Source: Verrucomicrobiota bacterium
Lineage (GTDB): Bacteria; Verrucomicrobiota; Verrucomicrobiia; Chthoniobacterales; UBA10450
Direction of reading: 5' to 3'
DNA length: 18,796 nt
NCBI GenBank assembly: GCA_003219945.1
Contig: QHQV01000247.1
Coordinates: 1 to 18,796 of the forward strand
Under the pieces are notes generated by a model. That model ran no database searches, was not told the DNA's origin, and saw only the letters and a list, made by a program, of their open reading frames with translations. Shown here in pieces: positions 8,686 to 15,758 of the stretch. Each line of letters begins with the position of its first letter. The stretch's first letter is position 1. The position numbers and the translations under genes are program-made.

Positions 8686-9174
8686 TTAGTGACTAGGCAT
8701 GGAAGTAGGTGTGGCGAGCGCGTCGAGAACCTGTTTTATGTCACCTGGATCAGGAGACTGAACCCTGTGCATAACATTAGGATCGTTAGCGGCAGATTCT
8801 CCAGCCGCTAGGTTGTCCGCGGCTTTGGATTTTGTGACCTTAACAGTCCTGATGTTTCCCGGAGGGCCATTGTCCGGAGGGCAATTGTAACGCGAATGGC
8901 ATTTGTAGTCATACGGCTGGGGTTTTTCGCCGGGCTTCTTTATAACACAGAGGCAATACTGCCCATTATGGCCACGAACCTGTTCCAACGCTCTGTAGAA
9001 ACGTGTACCATCATCCTTCCACTCAGCGTATGTCGGACCTTTATCCTGACTTCCAATCTCCACACAGTATGATGCGATCTGTGGGATGAATGGAAAATCG
9101 CAGCAGCTGACGACCACAACCATCGCGATTACGGCTAATACAACAAACCGGAATGTTCCAGATAACGTCTTCAT
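8686..9174 (-). CDS. Small cysteine-containing putative lipoprotein
   Basis: A 162-residue protein from ATG 9174; a TTG at 9213 would add 13 residues that do not look like a signal peptide. The N-terminus MKTLSGTFRF is followed by a strongly hydrophobic segment and VVVSC, a plausible lipobox at about residue 24. The mature region has further cysteines (YC, YCLC, YKC, YNC) that could form disulfides outside the cytoplasm, a Pro/Gly-rich stretch (CPPDNGPPGN), and a low-complexity C-terminal tail. I recognise no family. It is the first gene of the minus-strand run with the second lipoprotein and the HTTM-like protein, divergent from the ABC exporter at 9325. Confidence 0.65.
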   Translation of the reverse strand: MKTLSGTFRFVVLAVIAMVVVVSCCDFPFIPQIASYCVEIGSQDKGPTYAEWKDDGTRFYRALEQVRGHNGQYCLCVIKKPGEKPQPYDYKCHSRYNCPPDNGPPGNIRTVKVTKSKAADNLAAGESAANDPNVMHRVQSPDPGDIKQVLDALATPTSMPSH

Positions 9175-9324
9175 AGCGACAGCTGGTTTGACTCCGCGGG
9201 GTGCAATTATCAAGCCTAAAGTTTCGCATCGCTGATTCCGCAGGCTTGCGTTTATGCGATCGCCGTGCCAAACCGGCCACAGGCTGGTTGCTACAGGAAC
9301 TACGCTGCGCGACGTTGCTGGTGA
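9175..9324. promoter_or_regulatory. Divergent intergenic region, probable promoters for lipoprotein operon and ABC exporter
   Basis: About 150 bases separate two divergently transcribed genes, so promoters for both should lie here. I could not find a well-spaced pair of -35 and -10 boxes on either strand, nor a clear operator palindrome. The call rests on gene arrangement only. Confidence 0.35.
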
Positions 9325-11160
9325 ATGAAAACGGTCTGGCGCGTATTAGCTTATCTGAAGCGGTATCCCTGGTTGGCTGCGGGGACGCTTGCGTGCGCGA
9401 TCCTGGGCACGTTAATGGTGATCGTATTTCCGAGCGTGACCAAATGGATCATTGATGACGTGGTGCGCGCGAATCGGCCGGACAAATTGCTGCCGCTGAT
9501 TTTGTTCGCCACAGTGGCATTTCTGATTCAGCACCTTTTCAATTCGCTTCGGATTATTCTGAATAACACATTCGAGCAGAAAGTTATCTTCGATCTGCGC
9601 AGCGATTTGTATTCGCACATTCAACTGCTGCCGTTGCGCTGGTTCGATAATCGGGCCACGGGCGACCTGATGACGCGGGTAATCGAAGACGTGAACTCGG
9701 TCGAGCGCGTGTTGATCGACGGAATCGAGCAAGGCGTGGTGGCAGTTTTGCAGATCGTCATCGTGATGGCGGTGATGTTTTATTGGAACGCAAAGCTGGC
9801 AATGCTTGCGCTGGTGCCACTTCCGCTGCTCATCGCGGGTGCGCTTGGTTACACGCTAACGGCGCATAGACGGTATCGGTTACAGCGGCGCGCCGCATCA
9901 AATATCAATGCGCTGTTGCATGATAATCTTGCCGGGATTCGTCAGATCAAAAGTTTTGCGCGCGAACGCGAGGAACACGCGCGTTTCAATCGCGCCAGCG
10001 ATCAATTGCGGCAGGCCACGCTGGTGGTGATGCGGACGTGGGCGATTTACTCGCCGTCAATGTCGATGTTTGAAGCAATCGGCGCGTTGCTCGTGCTGGG
10101 ATTCGGCAGTCATGCCGTTTTGACTGGCAGCTTGCAGCTCGGCGATCTGGTCGCGATCCTGATGCTCACGGCATTTCTTTATGATCCGATCAGCCGGTTG
10201 CATCAGCTGAATCAACTGGTGCAGGCCGGGCGGGCAGCGGGCGAACGTGTTTTTGAGATTCTCGACGAAGACGCCGAGCCGGGCGTTGTGGCCGTGTTCG
10301 GTGACCCCGGGACCGCGATCACCAATGGCGGCGACAGTGCGCGAATCATTGGTGACATTCAGTACGAAAACGTCAGCTTCAGTTACATGGAAGGATTGCC
10401 GGCGCTAAAGCACATTTCGTTTCATGCGCTGCCGGGGACGACGACTGCGCTGGTCGGCGCGACCGGCGCCGGCAAATCGACGCTGGTGAATTTGCTGGTA
10501 TGCTTTTACGAATTCGACTTCGGCCAGATTTACGTCGATGACACACCAATTCGCGAGTACGACCTGCACACGTTGCGCGGAGCAATCGGCGTGGTGACGC
10601 AGGAAAGCTTTCTGTTCAACGGATCGATTCGCGAAAATCTTTTGATGGGGAAACCAACCGCCACTGACGCAGAATTATGGCGCGCGGTGGATGCTGCGAA
10701 CGCGCGACAGTTTATCGAGCGTTTGCCGCAGGGTGTGGAAAGCGTAGTTGGCGAGCGTGGCGTGAAATTGAGCGTTGGCGAAAAACAGCGGCTCTCGATT
10801 GCACGGGCGCTACTCAAAGATCCACCGATTTTAATTCTTGATGAAGCAACTGCCAGTGTGGATACGGCGACGGAACGACTGATTCAGGAAGCGCTGGAAC
10901 ATTTGATGGCGAATCGAACGTCCATTGTGATTGCGCACCGGCTTTCCACGATCGTGCGCGCGGACCAAATTCTGGTGCTCGATCACGGCCGAATCATCGA
11001 GCGCGGCACACACGATGAATTGCTCGCGCTTGACCGAAAATATGCGCAGCTATGCCGGCAGAGTCTATTGGAGTCGTCGCCTCAGCGGGAATCAGAGCCG
11101 CAGGAGGAAATCGTCGCCTCAGAAGTCGTGGAAGCGCAGGAGGAGCGATTGCAAGTTTAA
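9325..11160 (+). CDS. ABC exporter, fused permease-ATPase half-transporter (MsbA/MdlB-like)
   Basis: A 611-residue half-transporter expected to work as a dimer in the inner membrane, exporting a lipid, peptide or drug using ATP. Residues about 15-310 form the six-helix ABC exporter membrane domain. The ATPase follows with Walker A GATGAGKST (378-386), Q-loop VTQESFLF, signature LSVGEKQRLSIARALL from residue 482 (LSVGE instead of LSGGQ), Walker B ILILDEATAS with Asp506/Glu507, and H-loop His538 in IAHRLST. All catalytic motifs are present. A charged tail of about 30 residues, rich in Glu, extends past the ATPase fold. The start is ATG 9325. It stands alone, divergent from the lipoprotein operon and convergent with the GYF gene, whose stop is 25 bases away. 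The substrate cannot be told from the sequence. MsbA-type lipid flipping is one possibility in this diderm. Confidence 0.9.
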   Translation: MKTVWRVLAYLKRYPWLAAGTLACAILGTLMVIVFPSVTKWIIDDVVRANRPDKLLPLILFATVAFLIQHLFNSLRIILNNTFEQKVIFDLRSDLYSHIQLLPLRWFDNRATGDLMTRVIEDVNSVERVLIDGIEQGVVAVLQIVIVMAVMFYWNAKLAMLALVPLPLLIAGALGYTLTAHRRYRLQRRAASNINALLHDNLAGIRQIKSFAREREEHARFNRASDQLRQATLVVMRTWAIYSPSMSMFEAIGALLVLGFGSHAVLTGSLQLGDLVAILMLTAFLYDPISRLHQLNQLVQAGRAAGERVFEILDEDAEPGVVAVFGDPGTAITNGGDSARIIGDIQYENVSFSYMEGLPALKHISFHALPGTTTALVGATGAGKSTLVNLLVCFYEFDFGQIYVDDTPIREYDLHTLRGAIGVVTQESFLFNGSIRENLLMGKPTATDAELWRAVDAANARQFIERLPQGVESVVGERGVKLSVGEKQRLSIARALLKDPPILILDEATASVDTATERLIQEALEHLMANRTSIVIAHRLSTIVRADQILVLDHGRIIERGTHDELLALDRKYAQLCRQSLLESSPQRESEPQEEIVASEVVEAQEERLQV

Positions 11161-11185
11161 CAACCTGGCGGACACGTTGCCTGAG

Positions 11186-11731
11186 TTACGATAAGTCGCG
11201 CAGCAAGAGATCCTGGTATTTTCGTTCTAATTCTCCGTAACGTTGCTCGCTCTCGGCCAAGGCGCGGCGTTCTTCCTGAAGCGTTTGCTCAAGATCACGA
11301 ATTCGCTTTTGAAGATGCAAGGACATCTTTGCCACCGCCGGCCCGACGGGATCGCCGAGTTGAATTTCGATTTGATTTTCAACCTGTAACTCGCCGGTTT
11401 CCCACAGGTCGGGCATTTCCCGGATTTTCCGGCGAGTACCCTCACAGCTGTTGATAACGACCGTTTCGCCGTCGATTTCGCCGAGCCGAATAAATTCCCG
11501 CAACGTACCGAGCGTAGTCGGCCCGTAGTAATGCTCGCTCGTTAACTCGACCAGCCAGTCCATGCCGAGCTGCGGGACCATCGGTGCTTTGATCCAGGTC
11601 TGCCCGTCGCTGGACAGAGTGTCGTGCGGTGCGATCTGCGCCGCAGCAGCCCAACGCGTAATCTGCTCGAACTGCACCGGACCGAAGGTGCTACCGTCCT
11701 CGTGTTTGCGGAGAAACCATTTTTCGTTCAC
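11186..11731 (-). CDS. GYF-domain protein with C-terminal coiled coil
   Basis: A 181-residue protein starting at GTG 11731. The first about 55 residues match the bacterial GYF_2 pattern: EKWFLRKHEDGSTFGPVQFE, followed by a W-containing helix and DGQTWIKAP. A second, looser copy follows at about residues 60-110 (HYYGPTTLGTLREFIRLGEI). The C-terminal about 55 residues (LQKRIRDLEQTLQEERRALA and onward) are strongly helical with heptad spacing, a probable coiled coil. There is no signal peptide or membrane helix. GYF-type domains are known as peptide-binding modules, so an adaptor role is likely, but the partner is unknown. It begins 20 bases after the LysM gene stop on the same strand, so the two are probably one operon. 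Confidence 0.75.
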   Translation of the reverse strand: MNEKWFLRKHEDGSTFGPVQFEQITRWAAAAQIAPHDTLSSDGQTWIKAPMVPQLGMDWLVELTSEHYYGPTTLGTLREFIRLGEIDGETVVINSCEGTRRKIREMPDLWETGELQVENQIEIQLGDPVGPAVAKMSLHLQKRIRDLEQTLQEERRALAESEQRYGELERKYQDLLLRDLS

Positions 11732-11751
11732 CGGGGAGATTTGGTTGTCCG

Positions 11752-12237
11752 TTAAGGCGATGGCGACCCGGAATGGGCAGGCGAAGCTGTCGGAATAGCG
11801 ATGGTCTGACCGGCCTGCAATTTACGGCCGTCCTCAATGTGATTGGCTTTCTGTAAGTCGTCCACGGTCACCTTGTACATTTTCGCGATGGACGTGAGCG
11901 TTTCTCCGCGCGCAACAGTATGCGTATTGCCTGCGACCACGGAATGCGATGCAGATGCGGCCGGAGCGGCTGCGGTTGCCGGGGCGGGTGCACCTTCTCC
12001 GATCATTACACCTGGCCGAGCATGCGAGAGTTGTTGCTCCAGTCTGAGAATCTCCTGAGAAAGCGCGTCGATTTTGGCGTTTTGTTCGTCAACCTTTTTT
12101 GTCAAAGCTTCAAGCTGCGCGGACTCGGCTGATTTTGCTTCATGCGGGGCGGGGCTTTGCGCAAAAGCAATCCAAAGCGCGAGAGAGCTTATTGCGCAGA
12201 AAATGCCGGCTACCTTCATGGCAACGAATTTTGCCAT
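11752..12237 (-). CDS. Exported LysM-domain protein with coiled coil
   Basis: A 161-residue protein from ATG 12237; ATG 12219 and ATG 12279 are alternatives. Without a clear ribosome site, 12237 was chosen because it gives a normal signal peptide. N-terminal MAKFVAMK, a hydrophobic core and a cut near IAFAQ suggest export. Then comes a helical coiled-coil segment (LEALTKKVDEQNAKIDALSQ), an Ala/Pro-rich linker, and a C-terminal LysM domain of about 44 residues (HTVARGETLTSIAKMYKVTV, then DDLQKANHIEDGRKLQAGQ). LysM domains bind the glycan of peptidoglycan, so the protein probably sits in the periplasm bound to the wall. It is divergent from the UBact-proteasome operon and leads an operon with the GYF gene. 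Longer forms of this frame would run over the UBact start and are unlikely. Confidence 0.8.
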   Translation of the reverse strand: MAKFVAMKVAGIFCAISSLALWIAFAQSPAPHEAKSAESAQLEALTKKVDEQNAKIDALSQEILRLEQQLSHARPGVMIGEGAPAPATAAAPAASASHSVVAGNTHTVARGETLTSIAKMYKVTVDDLQKANHIEDGRKLQAGQTIAIPTASPAHSGSPSP

Positions 12238-12375
12238 CGGCACATTTGTCTGACAAGCGGGTTCGCCGCACTGAACCATTGTTTTTTTAATGCTTAACGA
12301 ATTCGGTGTGATGGTGTAATGATTCCACGGGCGGCGCGCAGCTTGCGTTTCGAATTTTTGCTCGTACGTTTTTTC
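12238..12375. promoter_or_regulatory. Divergent intergenic region between LysM gene and UBact-proteasome operon
   Basis: These 138 bases separate divergent genes and should carry the promoter of the UBact-prcB-prcA operon. There is an AT-rich stretch around 12281-12302 and possible -10-like TGTAAT at 12315-12320, but no -35 box at good spacing that I would defend. No Shine-Dalgarno sequence precedes the UBact ATG; it is preceded by a run of T. No operator palindrome was seen. Confidence 0.35.
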
Positions 12376-12552
12376 ATGCCTGAGCGCATTCAAAAGCCAG
12401 TGGAACCGGCTCCGTGGGAACCAAAACAAGGCGATGGCGGTGGCCCGCGTTCGCCGGACGTTTCGCGACCGGACACAAAGGATCTGTTAAAGAAAATGCG
12501 CAAAGTCGATCCCAACCAATCCAAGCGCTATCGGCAGCGCACGGGTCAGTAA
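12376..12552 (+). CDS. ubact: UBact, ubiquitin-like (Pup-like) protein modifier
   Basis: A 58-residue protein with the hallmarks of UBact: start MPERIQKP, a Pro/Gly-rich disordered first half (QGDGGGPRSPD), the helical DTKDLLKKMRKVDP block, and the C-terminus KRYRQRTGQ. UBact is the Gram-negative counterpart of actinobacterial Pup: its C-terminal residue is joined to lysines of target proteins, which then go to the proteasome. This copy ends in Gly-Gln, so, as with Pup ending in Gln, a Dop-type deamidase should first convert Gln58 to Glu before a PafA-type ligase can use it. The start at 12376 is chosen because family members begin MPER; an ATG at 12319 would add 19 residues unlike the family. 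The stop overlaps the prcB start (TAATG), indicating translational coupling. The identification rests on the sequence pattern and on the two proteasome genes directly following. Confidence 0.92.
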   Translation: MPERIQKPVEPAPWEPKQGDGGGPRSPDVSRPDTKDLLKKMRKVDPNQSKRYRQRTGQ

Positions 12553-13376
12553 TGGACCGTTCACAGTTGGGATTTGACCAGAACGTATCTGGTGCAGAGG
12601 ATGACTTTCCTTCGCTGCTGCGACGCAAAGGTCTGCTCGGCCCAGTTGCGTTGGGTCCGATGACGCAAACCGCAACGCAACAACAGACGTGGCAATCGAC
12701 CGAGGCGACAACGATCCTTGCGTTCAAATTTACCGGCGGCGTTCTGGTTGCGGGTGATCGCCGTGCAACTGCGGGTAACACCGTCGTCTACGATCGTGCG
12801 GACAAGGTTTTGGAGATTGATCGGCATTCGATAATGGCCATCGCCGGTGTGCCTGCGACGGCGTGGGAGATGGCGCGCGTGCTCGAGCATTCACTCGAAT
12901 ATTTTCGAAGAACTCAGCTTCAGGAAATGACTGTCGACGGCAAAGTGCGGGCGCTCTCGAAGTTGTTGCGCGATAATTTCGGGTTCGTCATGCAAGGAAT
13001 CGGTGTCGTAGTCCCGATCTTTGCGACTTACGACGGAAACTCAAAACCCGAAGCGCGGCTGTATTTCTATGATGCAATGGGCGCGCAATTTGAAGCAACC
13101 GATTACGCAGCGACGGGGTCCGGTTCGCCTGCGGTCCGCGGCATTCTCTATTACGAAAACACCTGGGGCGCGAAGCCGCTGCACAACTTGAGCGAACAGG
13201 AGGCAGTATCCCTCGCATTGCGTGCGCTCGACACCGCTGCGGAATCCGATACGGCGACAGCAGGCGTGGATCGCAGCGGAAAGGTTTATCCCGTGATCAA
13301 GATTGTGTCGCGCGAAGGCATCACCACTTTGCCCGAGGGCAAAATCGCCGTCGTATTCAAAGAAATGGTTGCATGA
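12552..13376 (+). CDS. prcB: 20S proteasome beta subunit (catalytic)
   Basis: A 274-residue Ntn-hydrolase subunit. The ATG at 12552 shares its A with the last base of the UBact stop. The mature N-terminus is predicted at Thr53 (EA then TTILAFKFTGGVLVAGDRRA), giving a 52-residue propeptide to be removed on assembly. Counting from Thr1, Asp17 (Asp69) and Lys33 (Lys85) fall exactly at the catalytic positions, and DTAT from Asp233 matches the later Asp-x-x-Thr/Ser active-site element. A GSGSPAVRG turn lies before it. The enzyme should therefore be active and form the inner rings of a four-ring barrel with PrcA. The mature part is about 222 residues, normal for the family. HslV is excluded by the companion alpha gene, the long propeptide and the UBact neighbour. 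A longer frame from 12414 overlaps UBact and has no family support. Confidence 0.95.
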   Translation: MDRSQLGFDQNVSGAEDDFPSLLRRKGLLGPVALGPMTQTATQQQTWQSTEATTILAFKFTGGVLVAGDRRATAGNTVVYDRADKVLEIDRHSIMAIAGVPATAWEMARVLEHSLEYFRRTQLQEMTVDGKVRALSKLLRDNFGFVMQGIGVVVPIFATYDGNSKPEARLYFYDAMGAQFEATDYAATGSGSPAVRGILYYENTWGAKPLHNLSEQEAVSLALRALDTAAESDTATAGVDRSGKVYPVIKIVSREGITTLPEGKIAVVFKEMVA

Positions 13377-14152
13377 TCGAAGAGCCGTATCGTTGGGTCG
13401 AAGCAATCGCCAACCGGCGCGAGTACATCGAAGGGCAGCTCGCTCCCGGTAGTCCCATCGCGGCGCTCGGTTATCGCGAAGGCATTCTGTTTGTCACGCT
13501 TGGTCAGACGCGCCAGAAACTTTTCGAGATCTACGATCGGATCGCAATGGGAGCGATTGGGCATCCCGGCGATATCGAGCGGTTGCGAATGGCTGCGATT
13601 GAACTGGCAAGCACCGAAGGCTTCACCCGCTCGGCTGCAGATGTTTCATTGCGGCGGCTAGCGCATTATTCGCTCAGTCCTGTCATGAAAACCGCGTTCG
13701 AGCAGGTGTACGGGCCGCCGTATCTGGCGCGGATGCTCTTTGCGGAGGTGGGCGTACACCCCGAGGACGATTTGTTTTTGCGAGTTGAATACGACGGCGA
13801 AATCGCGAGCAACGGCGCGACGTATGCGCGAGCGCGACAGGATTTTGCGGTGCTCAGCGGCACGCGCCAATCGGTCGAACTGATGGAAACATTTCTCAAA
13901 AGCGAACACAAACCGGATGCCAGCTTTGAAACGGCAGTGAATTCAGCGCTCGATGCATGGAGTGTCGGGCACATGTTGTTGCAAGCCAGCGAGACAAACG
14001 AGCTGCCTGCGCGCGACGCGATTGCGCAACATCGCCAGGAACAACTCGCCATTGCTGCAATCGAAGCAGCAGTACTGGAGCGCGATGGCAGCAGACCGAT
14101 TCGTTATCGCTCGTTAGCAGATAAGGAATTGCGCTCCATCATTACTCAGTGA
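13373..14152 (+). CDS. prcA: 20S proteasome alpha subunit
   Basis: A 259-residue subunit starting at ATG 13373 and overlapping the prcB stop by four bases (ATGA). It resembles actinobacterial PrcA along its length: N-terminal helix with WVEAIANRREYIEGQL, then IAALGYREGILFVTLGQTRQ, KLFEIYDRIAMGAIG and RLRMAAIELASTEGF, where PrcA carries the corresponding strand and helix pattern. It lacks an N-terminal catalytic Thr, as expected for the outer, gating ring. The C-terminal about 30 residues (RDGSRPIRYRSLADKELRSI) match the end of the alpha fold. The subunit forms the outer rings that dock the ring-shaped ATPase (Mpa/ARC), which is not encoded here. In many Pup/UBact loci pafA follows; here an amidase gene follows instead after 38 bases. 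Confidence 0.93.
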   Translation: MIEEPYRWVEAIANRREYIEGQLAPGSPIAALGYREGILFVTLGQTRQKLFEIYDRIAMGAIGHPGDIERLRMAAIELASTEGFTRSAADVSLRRLAHYSLSPVMKTAFEQVYGPPYLARMLFAEVGVHPEDDLFLRVEYDGEIASNGATYARARQDFAVLSGTRQSVELMETFLKSEHKPDASFETAVNSALDAWSVGHMLLQASETNELPARDAIAQHRQEQLAIAAIEAAVLERDGSRPIRYRSLADKELRSIITQ

Positions 14153-14190
14153 TTAAATGATGAAGAGAAATCTTCTCACGGGGACCATAA

Positions 14191-14988
14191 ATGAAACAAG
14201 CCTTCCGGAATGTGCTGGCGGTCGCGGGCTTGTTGTTGATGATCGCCTCGTTTGTCTGGATTTTGTTCCATCAGGAGAAGCGATCCGCGGTTTATAAAGA
14301 ATCGAAAGGGGCTCAGCCCCGGACCTCCAAGCCGTTTGCAGCAGTCGTTCTTGATCCAGGTCATGGCGGTCAAGACTCCGGCGCAATGTGTGGCGGAGTC
14401 ATGGAAAAAGATCTGACGTTGGACGTAGCGCGCCGCGTCGATCGCCTGCTAGACTCTCAAGGGATTGCGACATTTATGACGCGCGTTGGGGACAGCTATG
14501 TTTCGCTGGCGGATCGCGCAGCGTTCGCGAATCGGGCGAACGACAGCATTTTTATCAGCATTCATTTCAATGAAGACAATAAACCGGTCGCGAGCGGCGT
14601 TGAAACTTACTACGCTGCGCATCAGATCGCTTCCGGCTCTGCTCTCGCTTCGTGGCTGCCGTTTTTCTCTCGGCCGCCGTCCAGTTCGCCGAAGCCAGAA
14701 AGCCAAAGTCTAGCCGGTTTCATTCAGGAAGCACTGGTGGCGCGAACCAGCTCCGTCGATCGCGGGACGCAAGCCAAACAATTTTTTGTGATCGCAAACG
14801 TGACTTCTCCTGCGGTGTTGATTGAGGGCGGCTTTATCACGAACAAGGACGAACTGTTGAAACTCGCAAGCGAGGATTATCGCGACCAATTAGCGGCGGC
14901 AGTTGCCGACGGCATTCTGCGGTACCGAGACGTAGTGAGTCAGCGGAACTCAGCCTTGGCAGCCACAAGTCAGAAGAGCGCAGAATAG
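14191..14988 (+). CDS. N-acetylmuramoyl-L-alanine amidase (Amidase_3)
   Basis: A 265-residue zinc amidase that cuts the bond between N-acetylmuramic acid and the stem peptide of peptidoglycan. An N-terminal hydrophobic segment (VLAVAGLLLMIASFVWILF) serves as a signal or membrane anchor. The Amidase_3 domain carries the expected zinc ligands His58 (DPGHGG), Glu72 (MEKD) and His125 (SIHFN), and the catalytic Glu212 (IEGGFITN). It therefore looks active in the periplasm. The ATG at 14191 has a purine-rich ribosome site, GGGGA, eight bases upstream. The gene lies 38 bases after prcA and 20 bases before the peptidoglycan-binding gene on the same strand, so it may be co-transcribed with either. A functional tie to the proteasome is not evident. 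Confidence 0.92.
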   Translation: MKQAFRNVLAVAGLLLMIASFVWILFHQEKRSAVYKESKGAQPRTSKPFAAVVLDPGHGGQDSGAMCGGVMEKDLTLDVARRVDRLLDSQGIATFMTRVGDSYVSLADRAAFANRANDSIFISIHFNEDNKPVASGVETYYAAHQIASGSALASWLPFFSRPPSSSPKPESQSLAGFIQEALVARTSSVDRGTQAKQFFVIANVTSPAVLIEGGFITNKDELLKLASEDYRDQLAAAVADGILRYRDVVSQRNSALAATSQKSAE

Positions 14989-15008
14989 GCAAAGGGCTTC
15001 GTCGTCGA

Positions 15009-15758
15009 ATGAACATGAAAATCACAACCGCTGTAGTGATCTTCATGGGATCGATAATGCTGGTGCGGGCGGACCAACTCGTAGAAAGCGTGCAGCAGGC
15101 CTTGAAGGACGAGGGTTTCTACTACGGCGAAGTCAGCGGCGAAATGAATGCGAATCTCACGGCAGCGATCCGCCGTTATCAAATTCGCAATGGCCTGCAG
15201 GTCACCGGTGAGCTAAACGATGAGACGCTGCGATCGCTCGGGATTAAATCTTCTGGGTCGTCGCGGTCAACGACCAAAGCTGCGTCACCGACTCCTGCGG
15301 CGGGTGCTGTGCCTGGCGAGCCTCCTTCCGTCGAGACGGAAACCGCAAGTCCAGCCCCTCCGGTTCAGCCTTTCAATAATGGGCCACAAGGCCAGCAGGT
15401 TTTTCCTTCAACTCCCATGGGTCCCGCGAACTCACCGGGGACAATTTTTGCTGATACACCGTTTGCGACCGCTCCTCCGGACGTGCAACGCAATGTGATC
15501 GTCTCGGCGCAGATCACCCTCGCACGGTACGGACTGTATCGTGAACAAATTGACGGAATCTACGGACCTGCGATGGAACTCTCCCTGCGCGCCTATCAAG
15601 CGCGAACGAACTTGCCAGTGACTGGCCGGCTGGATCTCGAAACGCTCGCAGCGCTGCGCTTGTTGCCGGGACCGCGCCAGCCATTTTACAATCCCTACCG
15701 CCAGCGTATGCGTCCGCCTCGTGGGCCACCGATTCGGGGTCAATGGGAACCCGGCTAG
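15009..15758 (+). CDS. Exported protein with two peptidoglycan-binding domains
   Basis: A 249-residue secreted protein. MNMKITTAVVIFMGSIMLVRA is a signal peptide; a second ATG six bases later gives the same mature form. Two PG_binding_1 modules, about residues 22-76 (VQQALKDEGFYYGEVSGEMN to NDETLRSLG) and about 160-218 (AQITLARYGLYREQIDGIYG to DLETLAALRLL), flank a Pro/Ala/Thr-rich linker of about 80 residues. The tail is rich in Pro and Arg. It has no catalytic domain, so it probably anchors or scaffolds at the wall. It follows the amidase gene by 20 bases and is likely in its operon, which suggests it targets or modulates the amidase. Its TAG overlaps the TAG of the convergent DUF3108 gene in a shared CTAG. 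Confidence 0.85.
   Translation: MNMKITTAVVIFMGSIMLVRADQLVESVQQALKDEGFYYGEVSGEMNANLTAAIRRYQIRNGLQVTGELNDETLRSLGIKSSGSSRSTTKAASPTPAAGAVPGEPPSVETETASPAPPVQPFNNGPQGQQVFPSTPMGPANSPGTIFADTPFATAPPDVQRNVIVSAQITLARYGLYREQIDGIYGPAMELSLRAYQARTNLPVTGRLDLETLAALRLLPGPRQPFYNPYRQRMRPPRGPPIRGQWEPG

Noticed and set aside
8060..9174. Lipoprotein genes as toxin-antitoxin or effector-immunity pair
   Set aside because: The proteins show no toxin or antitoxin motif; spacing alone is not enough.
9325..11160. ABC exporter assigned as msbA
   Set aside because: The sequence supports an exporter half-transporter only; substrate and orthology cannot be decided without a phylogeny.
12319..12375. Longer UBact start adding 19 residues
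   Set aside because: The extension is hydrophobic and unlike the family, which begins MPER; no ribosome site supports the upstream ATG.
12238..12429. Longer LysM reading frame, including a VQCGEPACQ Cys pair
   Set aside because: It would start at TTG inside the UBact gene or hide the signal peptide behind an odd leader; the ATG at 12237 gives a normal exported protein.
12414..12551. Upstream extension of the PrcB frame
   Set aside because: It overlaps UBact almost entirely and is a shadow of that gene; the TAATG coupling at 12552 is the natural start.
13041..14052. Several minus-strand frames of 80-130 codons antisense to prcB and prcA
   Set aside because: Their Arg- and Ser-rich composition is typical of antisense shadows in GC-rich genes, with no domain or ribosome site.
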